Source: Pseudolysinimonas yzui (GTDB taxonomy: Bacteria > Actinomycetota > Actinomycetes > Actinomycetales > Microbacteriaceae). Taken from it: a stretch of DNA of 36,964 nt. Under the pieces are notes generated by a model. The model searched no databases and had not been told where the DNA came from. It worked only from the letters and a program-made list of their open reading frames with translations. The stretch is taken from positions 1 through 36,964 of the forward strand of contig NZ_BNAI01000010.1 in NCBI RefSeq assembly GCF_014653215.1, given 5' to 3'. Shown piece by piece: positions 16,435 through 23,544 of this stretch (position 1 is its first letter; each line of letters starts with the position of its first letter). The position numbers were made by a program, and so were the translations under genes.

Positions 16435-19400
16435 GTGCTCAAGCGTTTCCTTGCCGTGCTCACGACTGCCGTTTTGGCGCTCGGTCTCTCACTCGGCGCC
16501 ACCGCCCCGGCGTCCGCCAACAGCGAGACCTGCAACTCGATCGGCTATACGAAGTTCGATGCGCCGTCCGGCTCGCAGACGCTCGTGTGGGGTCAGCTCA
16601 CCTGGTCGGGCTCCTCGCTGAACTACAGCCTGGGCGACGGCTGGTCGGTCGATCTGTGCATCAAGTCGGGCTCCCAGGCCGGCACCACGACCTATCAGGA
16701 CGTCACCGGTTCGGGAACCCTGACGATCTCGCAGGGGATCTCGCACATCGGCTACAAGGACCCGACGCACGCCAACGGCCTCACCTGCGACACGGCCACC
16801 CTCTACAAGACGTCGCCCCTCACCAACGGCGACCACGTCAACATGGATGTCGTCATCGACGGCGTCAAGCAGCAGGTGAACGCCTACGTCGACCTCTGGC
16901 AGACCGGCGGCCCGACCCCGAAGCTCTCCAACTACGTGCTGACGATCACCCCGAAGTCGGGCGCGCAGTTCAAGGTGTCGATCCCGCAGGCCAACGTCGA
17001 CTCCGGCATCCTCGCCTTCGAGTACTCCTCCGGCTGGACCGGCTCGTGGACCGTCGAGTGGGTGCAGTACAACTCCTCCTACTTCAACCAGGACCGCAAC
17101 GCCGCGAACTTCCTGCATTGCCAGAAGGACAGCCCGGTCGTGATCGCCACCGCGCCGAGCGCGACGGCCCCGACCTGCGACGCCGACGGCTCGCTCGTTC
17201 TGCCGAACACCGCGCACATCACCTGGAGCGGCGGCAGCAACGGCGACGGGCCGGGAACCTACACGATCGTCGCGACGCCGGCGAGCGGCTACACGTTGAA
17301 CGGCGCCCAGGACACCTGGGTGATCCAGGTGCTGCCGAAGGGCACCGACCTGTCGTGCGGACCCCCGCCCTGCATCGCCGCCAGCAGCGTCAGCTACACC
17401 TACGACCCGGCGACCAACTCGGGTGTCGTGACCGTCGCCAATCCGGCCGGCTCGAGCGGCAAGCTCTGCAACGGCTTCTGGGTCACGGCCGTGAGCTGGA
17501 AGTACGCCGGCAGCGGCATCTGGCCGCAGAACCTCCACCAGAACAACCCGATGCCCGAGAACGGCGGATCGTTCTTCGTCGACGAGCCGGGTAGCTACCC
17601 CTATGGCGCCGACGTCGAGTGCGGCCAGGGCGACATCTACGCCTCCTACGACGCTCAGCCGGTGCCGACCCTTGAGCTCTTCGGCCCGAGCAACCCGTAC
17701 GCCGAGCACTTCCTGCACCAGATGGGCTTCAGCGGGCCGTACCCCACCTGGACCCAGGATGCCGCGGGCTGCAACAAGGCGACCCCGGTCGCGCCGACCG
17801 CGACCCCGATCACCGCGTGCGACACCGACGGGTCGCTGACGTATGGTCCGACGACGGGTGTCGTCTACAACCTGACGACCGGCAACGGCATGTCGGGTGC
17901 GTGGGAGGTCACCGCGACTCCGGCGACGAACTACTACTTCGACGGGCCGCAGGTGGTGACGTTCTCGGGTGACCTGGGGACTCCGAGCGATTGCGCCGAG
18001 TCGGTCACGCCGGCGATCACGCAGGCGGTCTGCGACACCGGCACCGGCGTCGTGACGAGCGGTTTCATCACCGTGCCGTCCACGCCCGGCCTCGACTACC
18101 GTCTCGGCACCACGTTGCTGACCCCCGGTTCGAAGGTCGAACTCGCGGCCGGTGACCACACGGTGACCGTGACCGAGCAGCCCGGCTACACCAACACGGG
18201 CGCGAGCTCGTTCCTGATCACCATCGCGAACGTGCCGAACTGCGACGACCCGGTGGAGTACGTCGCGCCGACCGTGCAGCACGAGATCTGCGACGCGACC
18301 ACGGGCATCGTGTCCGATGCCGAGTTGACCTTCACGGACGTCGAGCACGTGACGTACTTCCTCGACGGCACAGAGATCGTGTTCCCGGTCGGTGAGACGA
18401 CGGTGACCATCCCGGTGAGCGCCGGCGACCACTCGGTGACCTACGAGTCGGAATCGGGCTACTACCTGAAGGGCACGGCGCTCCTCACGTCGACCACCGA
18501 GACGGTGACGGTCAATACTCCGGAGAGCTGTGACGATCCGGTCGAGTATGTGAAACCCGTGGTCACCCACGAGTCGTGTGCCGCGGATCTGGACGGCAAG
18601 AAGGACGGCATCGTCACCTTCACCCTCGTGGAGCACCTGTCCTACGTCTTCGACGGCACTCCGGTCACCGCGGCCGACCTCACGATCGAGAAGCCAGCCG
18701 GCACGTACACCCTTGTCGTGACCGCCGACAGCGGCTACTTCATCACCGGCGGCGGAACGACGGAGAGTTACACGATCACTGTCGACCCCGCGAAGGGGTG
18801 CGACGAACTCACCATCATCCCGCTCGACCCCTACGCGAACCCCGAGGAATGCGTCGCGGGCTCGCTGACCGGTGAGAAGAAGGATGGCAGCATCACCATC
18901 ATCAAGGCTGAGCACGTCACCTGGCAGATCAGCAACGATCTCGACGGCATCAAGCACGCCATCGACACCAGCGGAGCGGGCCCGTTCGTGTTGCCCTATC
19001 CGGCAGGCAGTTACCACGTGTGGGCGACCGCCGACCCGGGCTACTTCGTGACGACCCCGACGAGTTTCGCACTGACCGTGCATGCGCCGACGAACATCTG
19101 CAAGCTGCCCGACCTCGCCGTGCTCCCCACGGGCGCGAGCTGGACGCAGCAGGTCTGCACGACGTCGGGCATTGTCGACCCGACGATCACGGTCGAGCCC
19201 TTCGTGGGAGTCAGCTACTTCCTCGACGGCGTCAAGATGACCCAGACCACCGTCACGGTCAAGCCCGGCACCTACACGCTCACCGCGGCGGCCGACGATC
19301 CGAAGGACACGGTCACCCAATCCGTCTGGCCGACCATCGTTCTCGTCGCGGCATCCAGCTCGCTGTGTGGCGATCTCACGACGCTCGCGCTCACCGGCGA

Positions 19401-19509
19401 GACCCCGCTCGGTTGGCTCGTTCTGGCGATCGTGCTGCTGCAGGCCGGTCTCGTGCTGGTCGCGATTCGCGTTGTGCGCGCCCGCCAGGAGGCCCGCCCG
19501 CAGGGGTGA
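16435..19509 (+). CDS. LALTG-anchored modular surface protein 2 (largest of the array)
   Basis: A 1024-residue secreted wall protein starting at GTG. The signal peptide ends at APASA (residue 28). The N-terminal domain (30-110) carries LTWSGSSLNYSL, GWSVDLCIKSGSQ and ISHIGYK, and is homologous to the same domain in surface protein 3. The rest is a series of Cys-bounded beta-rich modules of about 70-100 residues, with recurring GSLVLPNTAHITW, DPVEYV.P.V.HE.C, GTYTLVVTADSGYF and similar phrases. A longer insert-like module lies at about 306-447 (NGFWVTAVSWKYAGSG, QNLHQNNPMPENGG). LALTG is at 984-988, followed by a 20-residue hydrophobic helix and VVRARQEARPQG. No catalytic motif is recognised. 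A role in adhesion or in building a surface layer is inferred. The start is preceded by a GAGG at about 16422. Confidence 0.85.
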   Translation: MLKRFLAVLTTAVLALGLSLGATAPASANSETCNSIGYTKFDAPSGSQTLVWGQLTWSGSSLNYSLGDGWSVDLCIKSGSQAGTTTYQDVTGSGTLTISQGISHIGYKDPTHANGLTCDTATLYKTSPLTNGDHVNMDVVIDGVKQQVNAYVDLWQTGGPTPKLSNYVLTITPKSGAQFKVSIPQANVDSGILAFEYSSGWTGSWTVEWVQYNSSYFNQDRNAANFLHCQKDSPVVIATAPSATAPTCDADGSLVLPNTAHITWSGGSNGDGPGTYTIVATPASGYTLNGAQDTWVIQVLPKGTDLSCGPPPCIAASSVSYTYDPATNSGVVTVANPAGSSGKLCNGFWVTAVSWKYAGSGIWPQNLHQNNPMPENGGSFFVDEPGSYPYGADVECGQGDIYASYDAQPVPTLELFGPSNPYAEHFLHQMGFSGPYPTWTQDAAGCNKATPVAPTATPITACDTDGSLTYGPTTGVVYNLTTGNGMSGAWEVTATPATNYYFDGPQVVTFSGDLGTPSDCAESVTPAITQAVCDTGTGVVTSGFITVPSTPGLDYRLGTTLLTPGSKVELAAGDHTVTVTEQPGYTNTGASSFLITIANVPNCDDPVEYVAPTVQHEICDATTGIVSDAELTFTDVEHVTYFLDGTEIVFPVGETTVTIPVSAGDHSVTYESESGYYLKGTALLTSTTETVTVNTPESCDDPVEYVKPVVTHESCAADLDGKKDGIVTFTLVEHLSYVFDGTPVTAADLTIEKPAGTYTLVVTADSGYFITGGGTTESYTITVDPAKGCDELTIIPLDPYANPEECVAGSLTGEKKDGSITIIKAEHVTWQISNDLDGIKHAIDTSGAGPFVLPYPAGSYHVWATADPGYFVTTPTSFALTVHAPTNICKLPDLAVLPTGASWTQQVCTTSGIVDPTITVEPFVGVSYFLDGVKMTQTTVTVKPGTYTLTAAADDPKDTVTQSVWPTIVLVAASSSLCGDLTTLALTGETPLGWLVLAIVLLQAGLVLVAIRVVRARQEARPQG

Positions 19510-19520
19510 TCCGAGATCGC

Positions 19521-19567
19521 GGTGCCCGGCCCCACCCGCCGCCCTGTGAGGGCGGGGGTGGGGCACC
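19521..19567 (+). terminator. Terminator of surface-protein gene 2
   Basis: GGTGCC...CCCACCC.CCGCCCT pairs with AGGGCGGGGGTGGGGCACC around a TGTG loop (19521-19567), a long G/C stem with small bulges. It starts 12 bases behind the stop. Confidence 0.75.
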
Positions 19568-19603
19568 GTTCTCGCACCCTCACCAGGGGTTTCGGCGAGT
19601 AGC

Positions 19604-19673
19604 GAGACTCTCTCAAACATGAGAAAAGTCTCACCGCTACCCTCTTGTCCCCCTTTCAGTGGACCGGTTAGCT
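19604..19673 (+). promoter_or_regulatory. Array promoter 3, with an upstream nested hairpin
   Basis: TTGTCC (19645-19650), 17 bases, TTAGCT (19668-19673). The operator reads GTCCCC-6-GTGGAC (19647-19664), an imperfect copy with the same 6-6-6 layout. Upstream, GAGACT (19604-19609) pairs with AGTCTC (19627-19632) around an inner TCTCA-AACA-TGAGA stem. The stretch from TCTCACCG (19629) to the -35 box is shared with promoter 4 at identical spacing. The leader of about 140 bases contains CCGC-CTTT-GCGG (near 19690) and is otherwise C-rich without a gene. Confidence 0.58.
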
Positions 19674-19819
19674 GAGGATCTCCCGCGAACCGCCTTTGCG
19701 GAGACCCCCGAAATCGACCCCCGAAGAGAAGGTCCCCCGCCTTCACGTGCATCCCGTCCCCGCCACGGCATTGTCGTGCGCGTCGGCACGCTCGGGTCCT
19801 CACCGAAAGAGAACCCCCC

Positions 19820-21193
19820 ATGAAGAAGATCCTCGCCGCGGTGACCGCTGTGGCGCTTTCGTTTGCGATGGTGGCTCTGCCCTCCATCGCCGCCTCGGCC
19901 ACCCCGCCTGATGGGGTCGGCCAGGAGACCTGCGACAAGCTGGGCTACAACAAGCCAGCCGCGCTCGACGCCTCGTCTGGCGACGTCGACATTTACGACG
20001 GCGCGACCCTCATCGGCAACCTGACTTGGTCGGGCACATCGGTCACCTACGACCTCGAGCCCGGGTGGAGCATCGACTTGTGCATCAAGTCAGGTGCACA
20101 AACCGGTGGCGGCGACAAGATCACCGAGTTCTTGGGCCTCGTCGGCACAGGGTCGACCCCCGCGATCGAGCAGAACATCTCGCACATCGGCTACAAGGCG
20201 ACCTACACGCCGCCGACCCCGATCAGCGTGACGCCGGATGCGTTCTTCGTCGATGAGTCGTGCGACGTTGAGAGCCAGGTGCTGACCGCGGGTGTCATCA
20301 CCGTCGACCTGAGTGTCGTCGGTGTGACGTACTCGATCACGCAGGGTGGTAACCCTGTCCCGTTCGACGGGACGACGGGAAAGACCGGGCCGCTGACGGC
20401 GGGTCTGACTTACATCGTGACCGCGACGGCCAACACGGGCTACGTGCTCTCGGCTCCTTACGAGGAGCAGTTCACGCCGACCGACGACTCGGAGGACTGC
20501 GACGAGACCGAAGACATCAAGGTGACGCCGGATGCGACGTTCGTCGATGAGTCGTGCGACGTCGAAAGCAGCGTGCTGACCGCGGGTGTCATCACCGTCG
20601 ACCTGAGTGTCGTCGGTGTGACGTACTCGATCACGCAGGGTGGTAACCCTGTCCCGTTCGACGGGACGACGGGAAAGACCGGGCCGCTGACGGCGGGTCT
20701 GACCTACATCGTGACGGCGACTGCGAACCCTGGCTACGAGCTCTCTGACCCCTCGTACGAGGAACAGTTCACCCCGTTCAGTGCGGCGGTGGATTGCGAG
20801 ACGCTGGGGCTGGTCGTTCCGGAGGCATCGCAGGACCCGGGATGCGAGCTGCCGTCGTTCTTCACGATCGGCAACGACCTGTCTGACCCTGCCGCTTTGA
20901 CCTGGACGGCGAACGGCGACCCCATTGCCGAAGGCAAGCATGTCGTTAACGGTGCGACAACGATCGAGCTGGTTGCGACCGCCAACGGTCCGGAGTACGG
21001 GATTGCTAAGGGCATCCAGACGACGTGGACTTTCACGTTCCCCGCGGATGAGACCTGCGACCTCACCACCCTCGCCCTGACCGGATCGTCCGACACGACC
21101 CCGACGCTCGCCCTGACGGCCTTCCTCGGCCTTCTCGGGCTGGCGATGGTGCGCTCGGGTATTCGGGTCAACCGAATCCGTCAGGAGGCGTAA
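19820..21193 (+). CDS. LALTG-anchored modular surface protein 3 (with duplicated module)
   Basis: A 457-residue secreted wall protein. The signal peptide MKKILAAVTAVALSFAMVAL ends at AASA (near residue 29). Residues 35-130 form the same domain as in surface protein 2 (LTWSGTSVTYDL, GWSIDLCIKSGAQ, ISHIGYK). Two almost identical modules of 98 residues follow, each with FVDESCDVES and VTYSITQGGNPVPFDG. A C-terminal module (about 318-415: GNDLSDPAALTW, VATANGPEYG) matches the one in surface protein 4. LALTG (418-422), a hydrophobic helix and RVNRIRQEA complete the class E sortase signal. The start is set by the signal peptide and AAAGAGAA upstream. Function unknown beyond wall attachment. Confidence 0.85.
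   Translation: MKKILAAVTAVALSFAMVALPSIAASATPPDGVGQETCDKLGYNKPAALDASSGDVDIYDGATLIGNLTWSGTSVTYDLEPGWSIDLCIKSGAQTGGGDKITEFLGLVGTGSTPAIEQNISHIGYKATYTPPTPISVTPDAFFVDESCDVESQVLTAGVITVDLSVVGVTYSITQGGNPVPFDGTTGKTGPLTAGLTYIVTATANTGYVLSAPYEEQFTPTDDSEDCDETEDIKVTPDATFVDESCDVESSVLTAGVITVDLSVVGVTYSITQGGNPVPFDGTTGKTGPLTAGLTYIVTATANPGYELSDPSYEEQFTPFSAAVDCETLGLVVPEASQDPGCELPSFFTIGNDLSDPAALTWTANGDPIAEGKHVVNGATTIELVATANGPEYGIAKGIQTTWTFTFPADETCDLTTLALTGSSDTTPTLALTAFLGLLGLAMVRSGIRVNRIRQEA
20279..20703 (+). repeat. 131-bp exact direct repeat, in frame, period 294 bp
   Basis: Bases 20279-20409 and 20573-20703 are identical over 131 bases. The flanks are similar but clearly diverged (for example TTACATC versus CTACATC directly after). 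The 294-bp period equals 98 codons, so gain or loss of one unit by recombination keeps the surface-protein 3 frame intact. Confidence 0.92.
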
Positions 21194-21218
21194 GAAGAAC
21201 CCCGGGCGTATTCCCCCG

Positions 21219-21286
21219 ACCGTCCCGTAGATCTGGTCGGTGCTGCTTTTCGGGAGTGGCACCGACCGCGGGGATCGCGGGACGGT
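21219..21286 (+). other. Nested double stem-loop behind surface-protein gene 3
   Basis: A perfect 9-bp outer stem (ACCGTCCCG at 21219-21227 with CGGGACGGT at 21278-21286) encloses a perfect 9-bp inner hairpin (GGTCGGTGC at 21235-21243 with GCACCGACC at 21259-21267). It begins 25 bases after the stop and precedes the true terminator. It may be a 3' end structure stabilising the mRNA, or a small structured RNA. It has no tRNA features such as an anticodon arm. Confidence 0.55.
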
Positions 21287-21298
21287 TCGCCCGGGCAT

Positions 21299-21346
21299 GG
21301 CGCGGTTCGGCGCGCCAAGGCCCCGTCGCGTTCGCGTGACGGGGCC
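21299..21346 (+). terminator. Double-hairpin terminator behind surface-protein gene 3
   Basis: A GGCGCG-6-CGCGCC hairpin (21299-21316) is followed by GGCCCCGTC (21319-21327) pairing with GACGGGGCC (21338-21346) and then a pyrimidine tract with T residues. The same pair of hairpins recurs at 23097-23149. The remaining bases up to 21390 show no gene. Confidence 0.75.
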
Positions 21347-21390
21347 CCCTTCGTTTCACGCCCCACCCGATGGGGGCTCGATGAGGAGAT

Positions 21391-21435
21391 TCTCACCGAT
21401 ACCCCCTTGTCCCCCTTAGGGAGGACAACGAAGCT
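21391..21435 (+). promoter_or_regulatory. Array promoter 4 with degenerate -10 box
   Basis: TTGTCC (21407-21412) is followed after 17 bases by GAAGCT (21430-21435), a poor -10 match. The operator reads GTCCCC-6-GAGGAC (21409-21426). The 16 bases before the -35 box, beginning TCTCACCG at 21391, match promoter 3. The leader of about 150 bases to 21593 has no recognisable gene. Confidence 0.52.
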
Positions 21436-21592
21436 GAGCAAACCCACGAAACACCTCTCGTGAGTTACCTCGACCCGACGTAGGTGACGCGCGCATGATC
21501 ACGCCATCTGGCTGAGTGCATACCCGCTCCGTCGCGCCCCTGCGCGCGGCGGCAGCACAAGGCCCGGGTCATCCCACCGAAGGGAAGACTCA

Positions 21593-22921
21593 ATGAAGAA
21601 GTTGCTCGCTACGGTCTCTGCCGTAGCGCTTTCGTTCGCGATGGTGGCGTTTCCTGCCATCACCGCCACGGCCGACGAGGTCGATCCGACCGAAACGACC
21701 GAAACCGTGACCACGACGGAGACGACCGAGACCACGGAGACGACCGAGACCACGGAGACGACCGAGACCACGGAGACGACCGAGACCACGGAGACGACCG
21801 AGACCACGGAGACGACCGAGACCACGGAGACGACCGAGACCACGGAGACCGAACCACTCCAGTCATTGATCTTCCAGATCGACAACCCGACCGGACCCCC
21901 GGAAGACCCGGGCCCCCCGACTCAGGTCACGATCTGCCACTGGGACCAGAGCGGCAAGTGGAATGAGATCACGATCAGCGCGGCGGCGCTCGCCGGCGCG
22001 GGACACATCGACCCGTCGGAGAACGACGACCACGCCTTCGACATCGTGCCGCCGTTCGACTCCTATGGCGGGAAGAACTACAGCGACACGAGCGACAACG
22101 TTCCCGAGTACAAGGACGACTACCCCTTCAACGGCAACAGCGGCGAGGAGATCCTCGAAGAGGGCTGCGATGACCCCGAGATCCCCGAGATCATCGTCAC
22201 CGTGAACGGCGAACCGACCGACGAATCCTGCTCGCTCGAGGAGGAAGGCGAGGTCATTGCTGGCTCGATCCAGCTGACGGTCATCATCGACGGGGTCGAA
22301 GTCGGCTTGCCGAGCGACTACGTCACAATCGATGTGAAGGGCCCAGGTGACCCCGGATTCAGCGCGATCAGCTCGACCTCGCTAACCGGGCTCGATGACG
22401 GCACCTACATGTTCAAGGTGACGGTCGATGAGGGTTACACGCTGACGACGCCGAAGAACTTCAGCGAGGAGGTCGGTGATCAGGATCCCGAAGACTGCGA
22501 TCTCGACACCCTCGGCCCCGTCGTTCCGTTCTTCACGCCGACGCCGATCACGTGCACTGCCGCCGGGTCGTTCACCATCGGCAACAACGAGACCGCACCC
22601 GGCGACGACCCGGCTGCGGTGACGTGGCAGATCGGAGATCCTCCCGTCGACATCGCAGAAGGCACCCACACGGTGGCCAGCCCGGGCACCGTCCACCTGG
22701 AGGCGACCGCCAACGGGCCGGAATGGTTCTTCGACAAGGACACCCAGCACGTCTTCGACTACCAGTTCACCGCTCCGGTCGGATGTGATCTGACCACGCT
22801 CGCGCTCACGGGCAACCAGGACATGACGCCCGCGTTGGCTCTGACGGCCTTCCTGGGCCTCCTGGGTCTGGCGATGGTCCGGTCGGGTGCGCGGATCAAC
22901 CGCAACCGTCAGGAGGCATAA
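21593..22921 (+). CDS. LALTG-anchored modular surface protein 4 (Thr/Glu stalk)
   Basis: A 442-residue secreted wall protein. The signal peptide MKKLLATVSAVALSFAMVAF is nearly the same as in surface protein 3 and is followed directly by a Thr/Glu-rich stalk. Residues 43-84 are 14 consecutive ETT triplets. A domain with TICHWDQSGKWNE, GHIDPSENDDHAFDIVPPF and EGC (about 111-196) is a diverged version of the ICHATGS domain of surface protein 1. Two beta-rich modules follow; the last (SFTIGNNETAPGDD, ATANGPEWFF) matches surface protein 3. LALTG (403-407), hydrophobic helix and NRNRQEA tail. The Thr-rich stalk is a plausible O-mannosylation site that lifts the domain off the wall. ATG at 21593 is preceded by AAGGGAAG. 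Confidence 0.85.
   Translation: MKKLLATVSAVALSFAMVAFPAITATADEVDPTETTETVTTTETTETTETTETTETTETTETTETTETTETTETTETTETTETTETEPLQSLIFQIDNPTGPPEDPGPPTQVTICHWDQSGKWNEITISAAALAGAGHIDPSENDDHAFDIVPPFDSYGGKNYSDTSDNVPEYKDDYPFNGNSGEEILEEGCDDPEIPEIIVTVNGEPTDESCSLEEEGEVIAGSIQLTVIIDGVEVGLPSDYVTIDVKGPGDPGFSAISSTSLTGLDDGTYMFKVTVDEGYTLTTPKNFSEEVGDQDPEDCDLDTLGPVVPFFTPTPITCTAAGSFTIGNNETAPGDDPAAVTWQIGDPPVDIAEGTHTVASPGTVHLEATANGPEWFFDKDTQHVFDYQFTAPVGCDLTTLALTGNQDMTPALALTAFLGLLGLAMVRSGARINRNRQEA
21719..21844 (+). repeat. Seven perfect 18-bp tandem repeats coding for (ETTETT)7
   Basis: The unit GAGACGACCGAGACCACG occurs seven times without a mismatch over 126 bases. Each unit is six codons, so changes in copy number keep the frame. 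Perfect identity suggests recent expansion or ongoing slippage. Less regular Thr/Glu codons flank the tract on both sides. Confidence 0.96.
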
Positions 22922-22933
22922 CTCACGAGACCG

Positions 22934-22991
22934 AGGTGGGGATTCCGGCGAACCCGACGCGTCGCACGGCGCGCGGTCGGGGTCCCCACCT
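22934..22991 (+). terminator. Terminator of surface-protein gene 4
   Basis: AGGTGGGGA (22934-22942) pairs perfectly with TCCCCACCT (22983-22991), and inside CCCGAC (22953-22958) pairs with GTCGGG (22976-22981). It starts 12 bases after the stop. Confidence 0.7.
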
Positions 22992-23007
22992 TCCTGAGAA
23001 CCGGGTC

Positions 23008-23036
23008 CTGTCCCCCCAACGCTGGTGAGGTATCTC
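23008..23036 (+). promoter_or_regulatory. Fifth, degenerate copy of the array promoter
   Basis: CTGTCC (23008-23013), 17 bases, TATCTC (23031-23036) repeats the spacing of the four array promoters. The left half-site GTCCCC (23010-23015) is kept, but the right half reads CTGGTG (23022-23027) instead of GTGGAC. No reading frame with a signal peptide follows; only hairpins (GAGGC-4-GCCTC near 23065) and a terminator. It could serve the YtxH gene at 23227 or be a relic. Confidence 0.35.
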
Positions 23037-23096
23037 GGGTTCGTGCACTTCGGGGCGCGGGCTCGAGGCGGGTGCCTCGTAGCGTCGGACCCGGCC

Positions 23097-23149
23097 GGCG
23101 CGGTTCGGCGCGCCGGGAGGCCCCGTCGTCCTGTGCGGCGGGGTCTCCC
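23097..23149 (+). terminator. Double-hairpin terminator, copy of the one behind gene 3
   Basis: GGCGCG-6-CGCGCC (23097-23114) is followed by GGGAGGCCCCGTCG (23115-23128) pairing with CGGCGGGGTCTCCC (23136-23149) with two wobble pairs. The first hairpin is identical to 21299-21316. A TAGGGT at 23187-23192 behind it may be the -10 box for the next gene. Confidence 0.65.
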
Positions 23150-23226
23150 CCTGTCAACCCCCGGCCTCGTCGCCACACGGCTCGACTAGGGTGATGGTCT
23201 GACTGATCCGAAGAATGGAGTTGCAG

Positions 23227-23541
23227 ATGAAGGGCAAGATCCTCTTCGTGGCGGGGCTGGGCCTGGGCTACGTCCTGGGAACGCGGGCCGGTCGTGCGAA
23301 GTACGACGAGTTGAAGGCGGCAGCGCTCAAGGTCTGGAACGACCCGCGCGTTCAGAAGCAGGTCGACGCGGTCGAGGACTTCGTGAAGGACAAGGCTCCC
23401 GAGGTCGCCGAGTTCGTCTCCGACGGCGCGAAGACCATCGTCGACAAGGTGTCGGGCAAGTCGACGCCCGCGAAGAAGCCCGCGACCCGACGCCCCGCAA
23501 CCGGCTCGAAGTCGTCCGGCTCTTCCTCGTCCGCATCCTGA
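23227..23541 (+). CDS. YtxH-like small membrane-anchored protein
   Basis: A 104-residue protein: a short N-terminal hydrophobic segment with glycines (ILFVAGLGLGYVLGTRAGR), an amphipathic helical part (VQKQVDAVEDFVKDKAPEVA) and a Lys/Ser/Ala-rich disordered tail. The GxGLGYVLGTRAGR pattern is typical of YtxH-like proteins linked to envelope stress in Gram-positive bacteria. ATG at 23227 is preferred over an in-frame ATG at 23215, because GGAG at 23217-23220 fits only the later start. The next gene begins directly at its stop, so the three small membrane-protein genes form an operon. Confidence 0.8.
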   Translation: MKGKILFVAGLGLGYVLGTRAGRAKYDELKAAALKVWNDPRVQKQVDAVEDFVKDKAPEVAEFVSDGAKTIVDKVSGKSTPAKKPATRRPATGSKSSGSSSSAS

Positions 23542-23544
23542 GTG

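Noticed and set aside
16489-19938. Open frame of 1149 codons on the minus strand across surface-protein gene 2 and the start of gene 3
   Set aside because: It is antisense to a gene with signal peptide and sorting signal, crosses a terminator and a promoter, and its translation is Arg/Val/Asp/Gly-rich without domains, as expected of a high-GC shadow frame.
20279-20703. Assembly artefact as explanation of the 131-bp exact repeat
   Set aside because: The copies are embedded in homologous but clearly diverged flanks on both sides, and the reading frame continues through; an assembly duplication would also copy the flanks.
21219-21316. Possible tRNA, because of nested stems and GGTTCG motifs
   Set aside because: There is no four-arm cloverleaf with a 7-bp acceptor stem, no anticodon loop and no correct spacing to the GTTCG element.
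21719-21844. Possible CRISPR array because of regular short repeats
   Set aside because: The 18-bp units are directly adjacent without spacers and lie in frame within a coding region; no cas genes are present.
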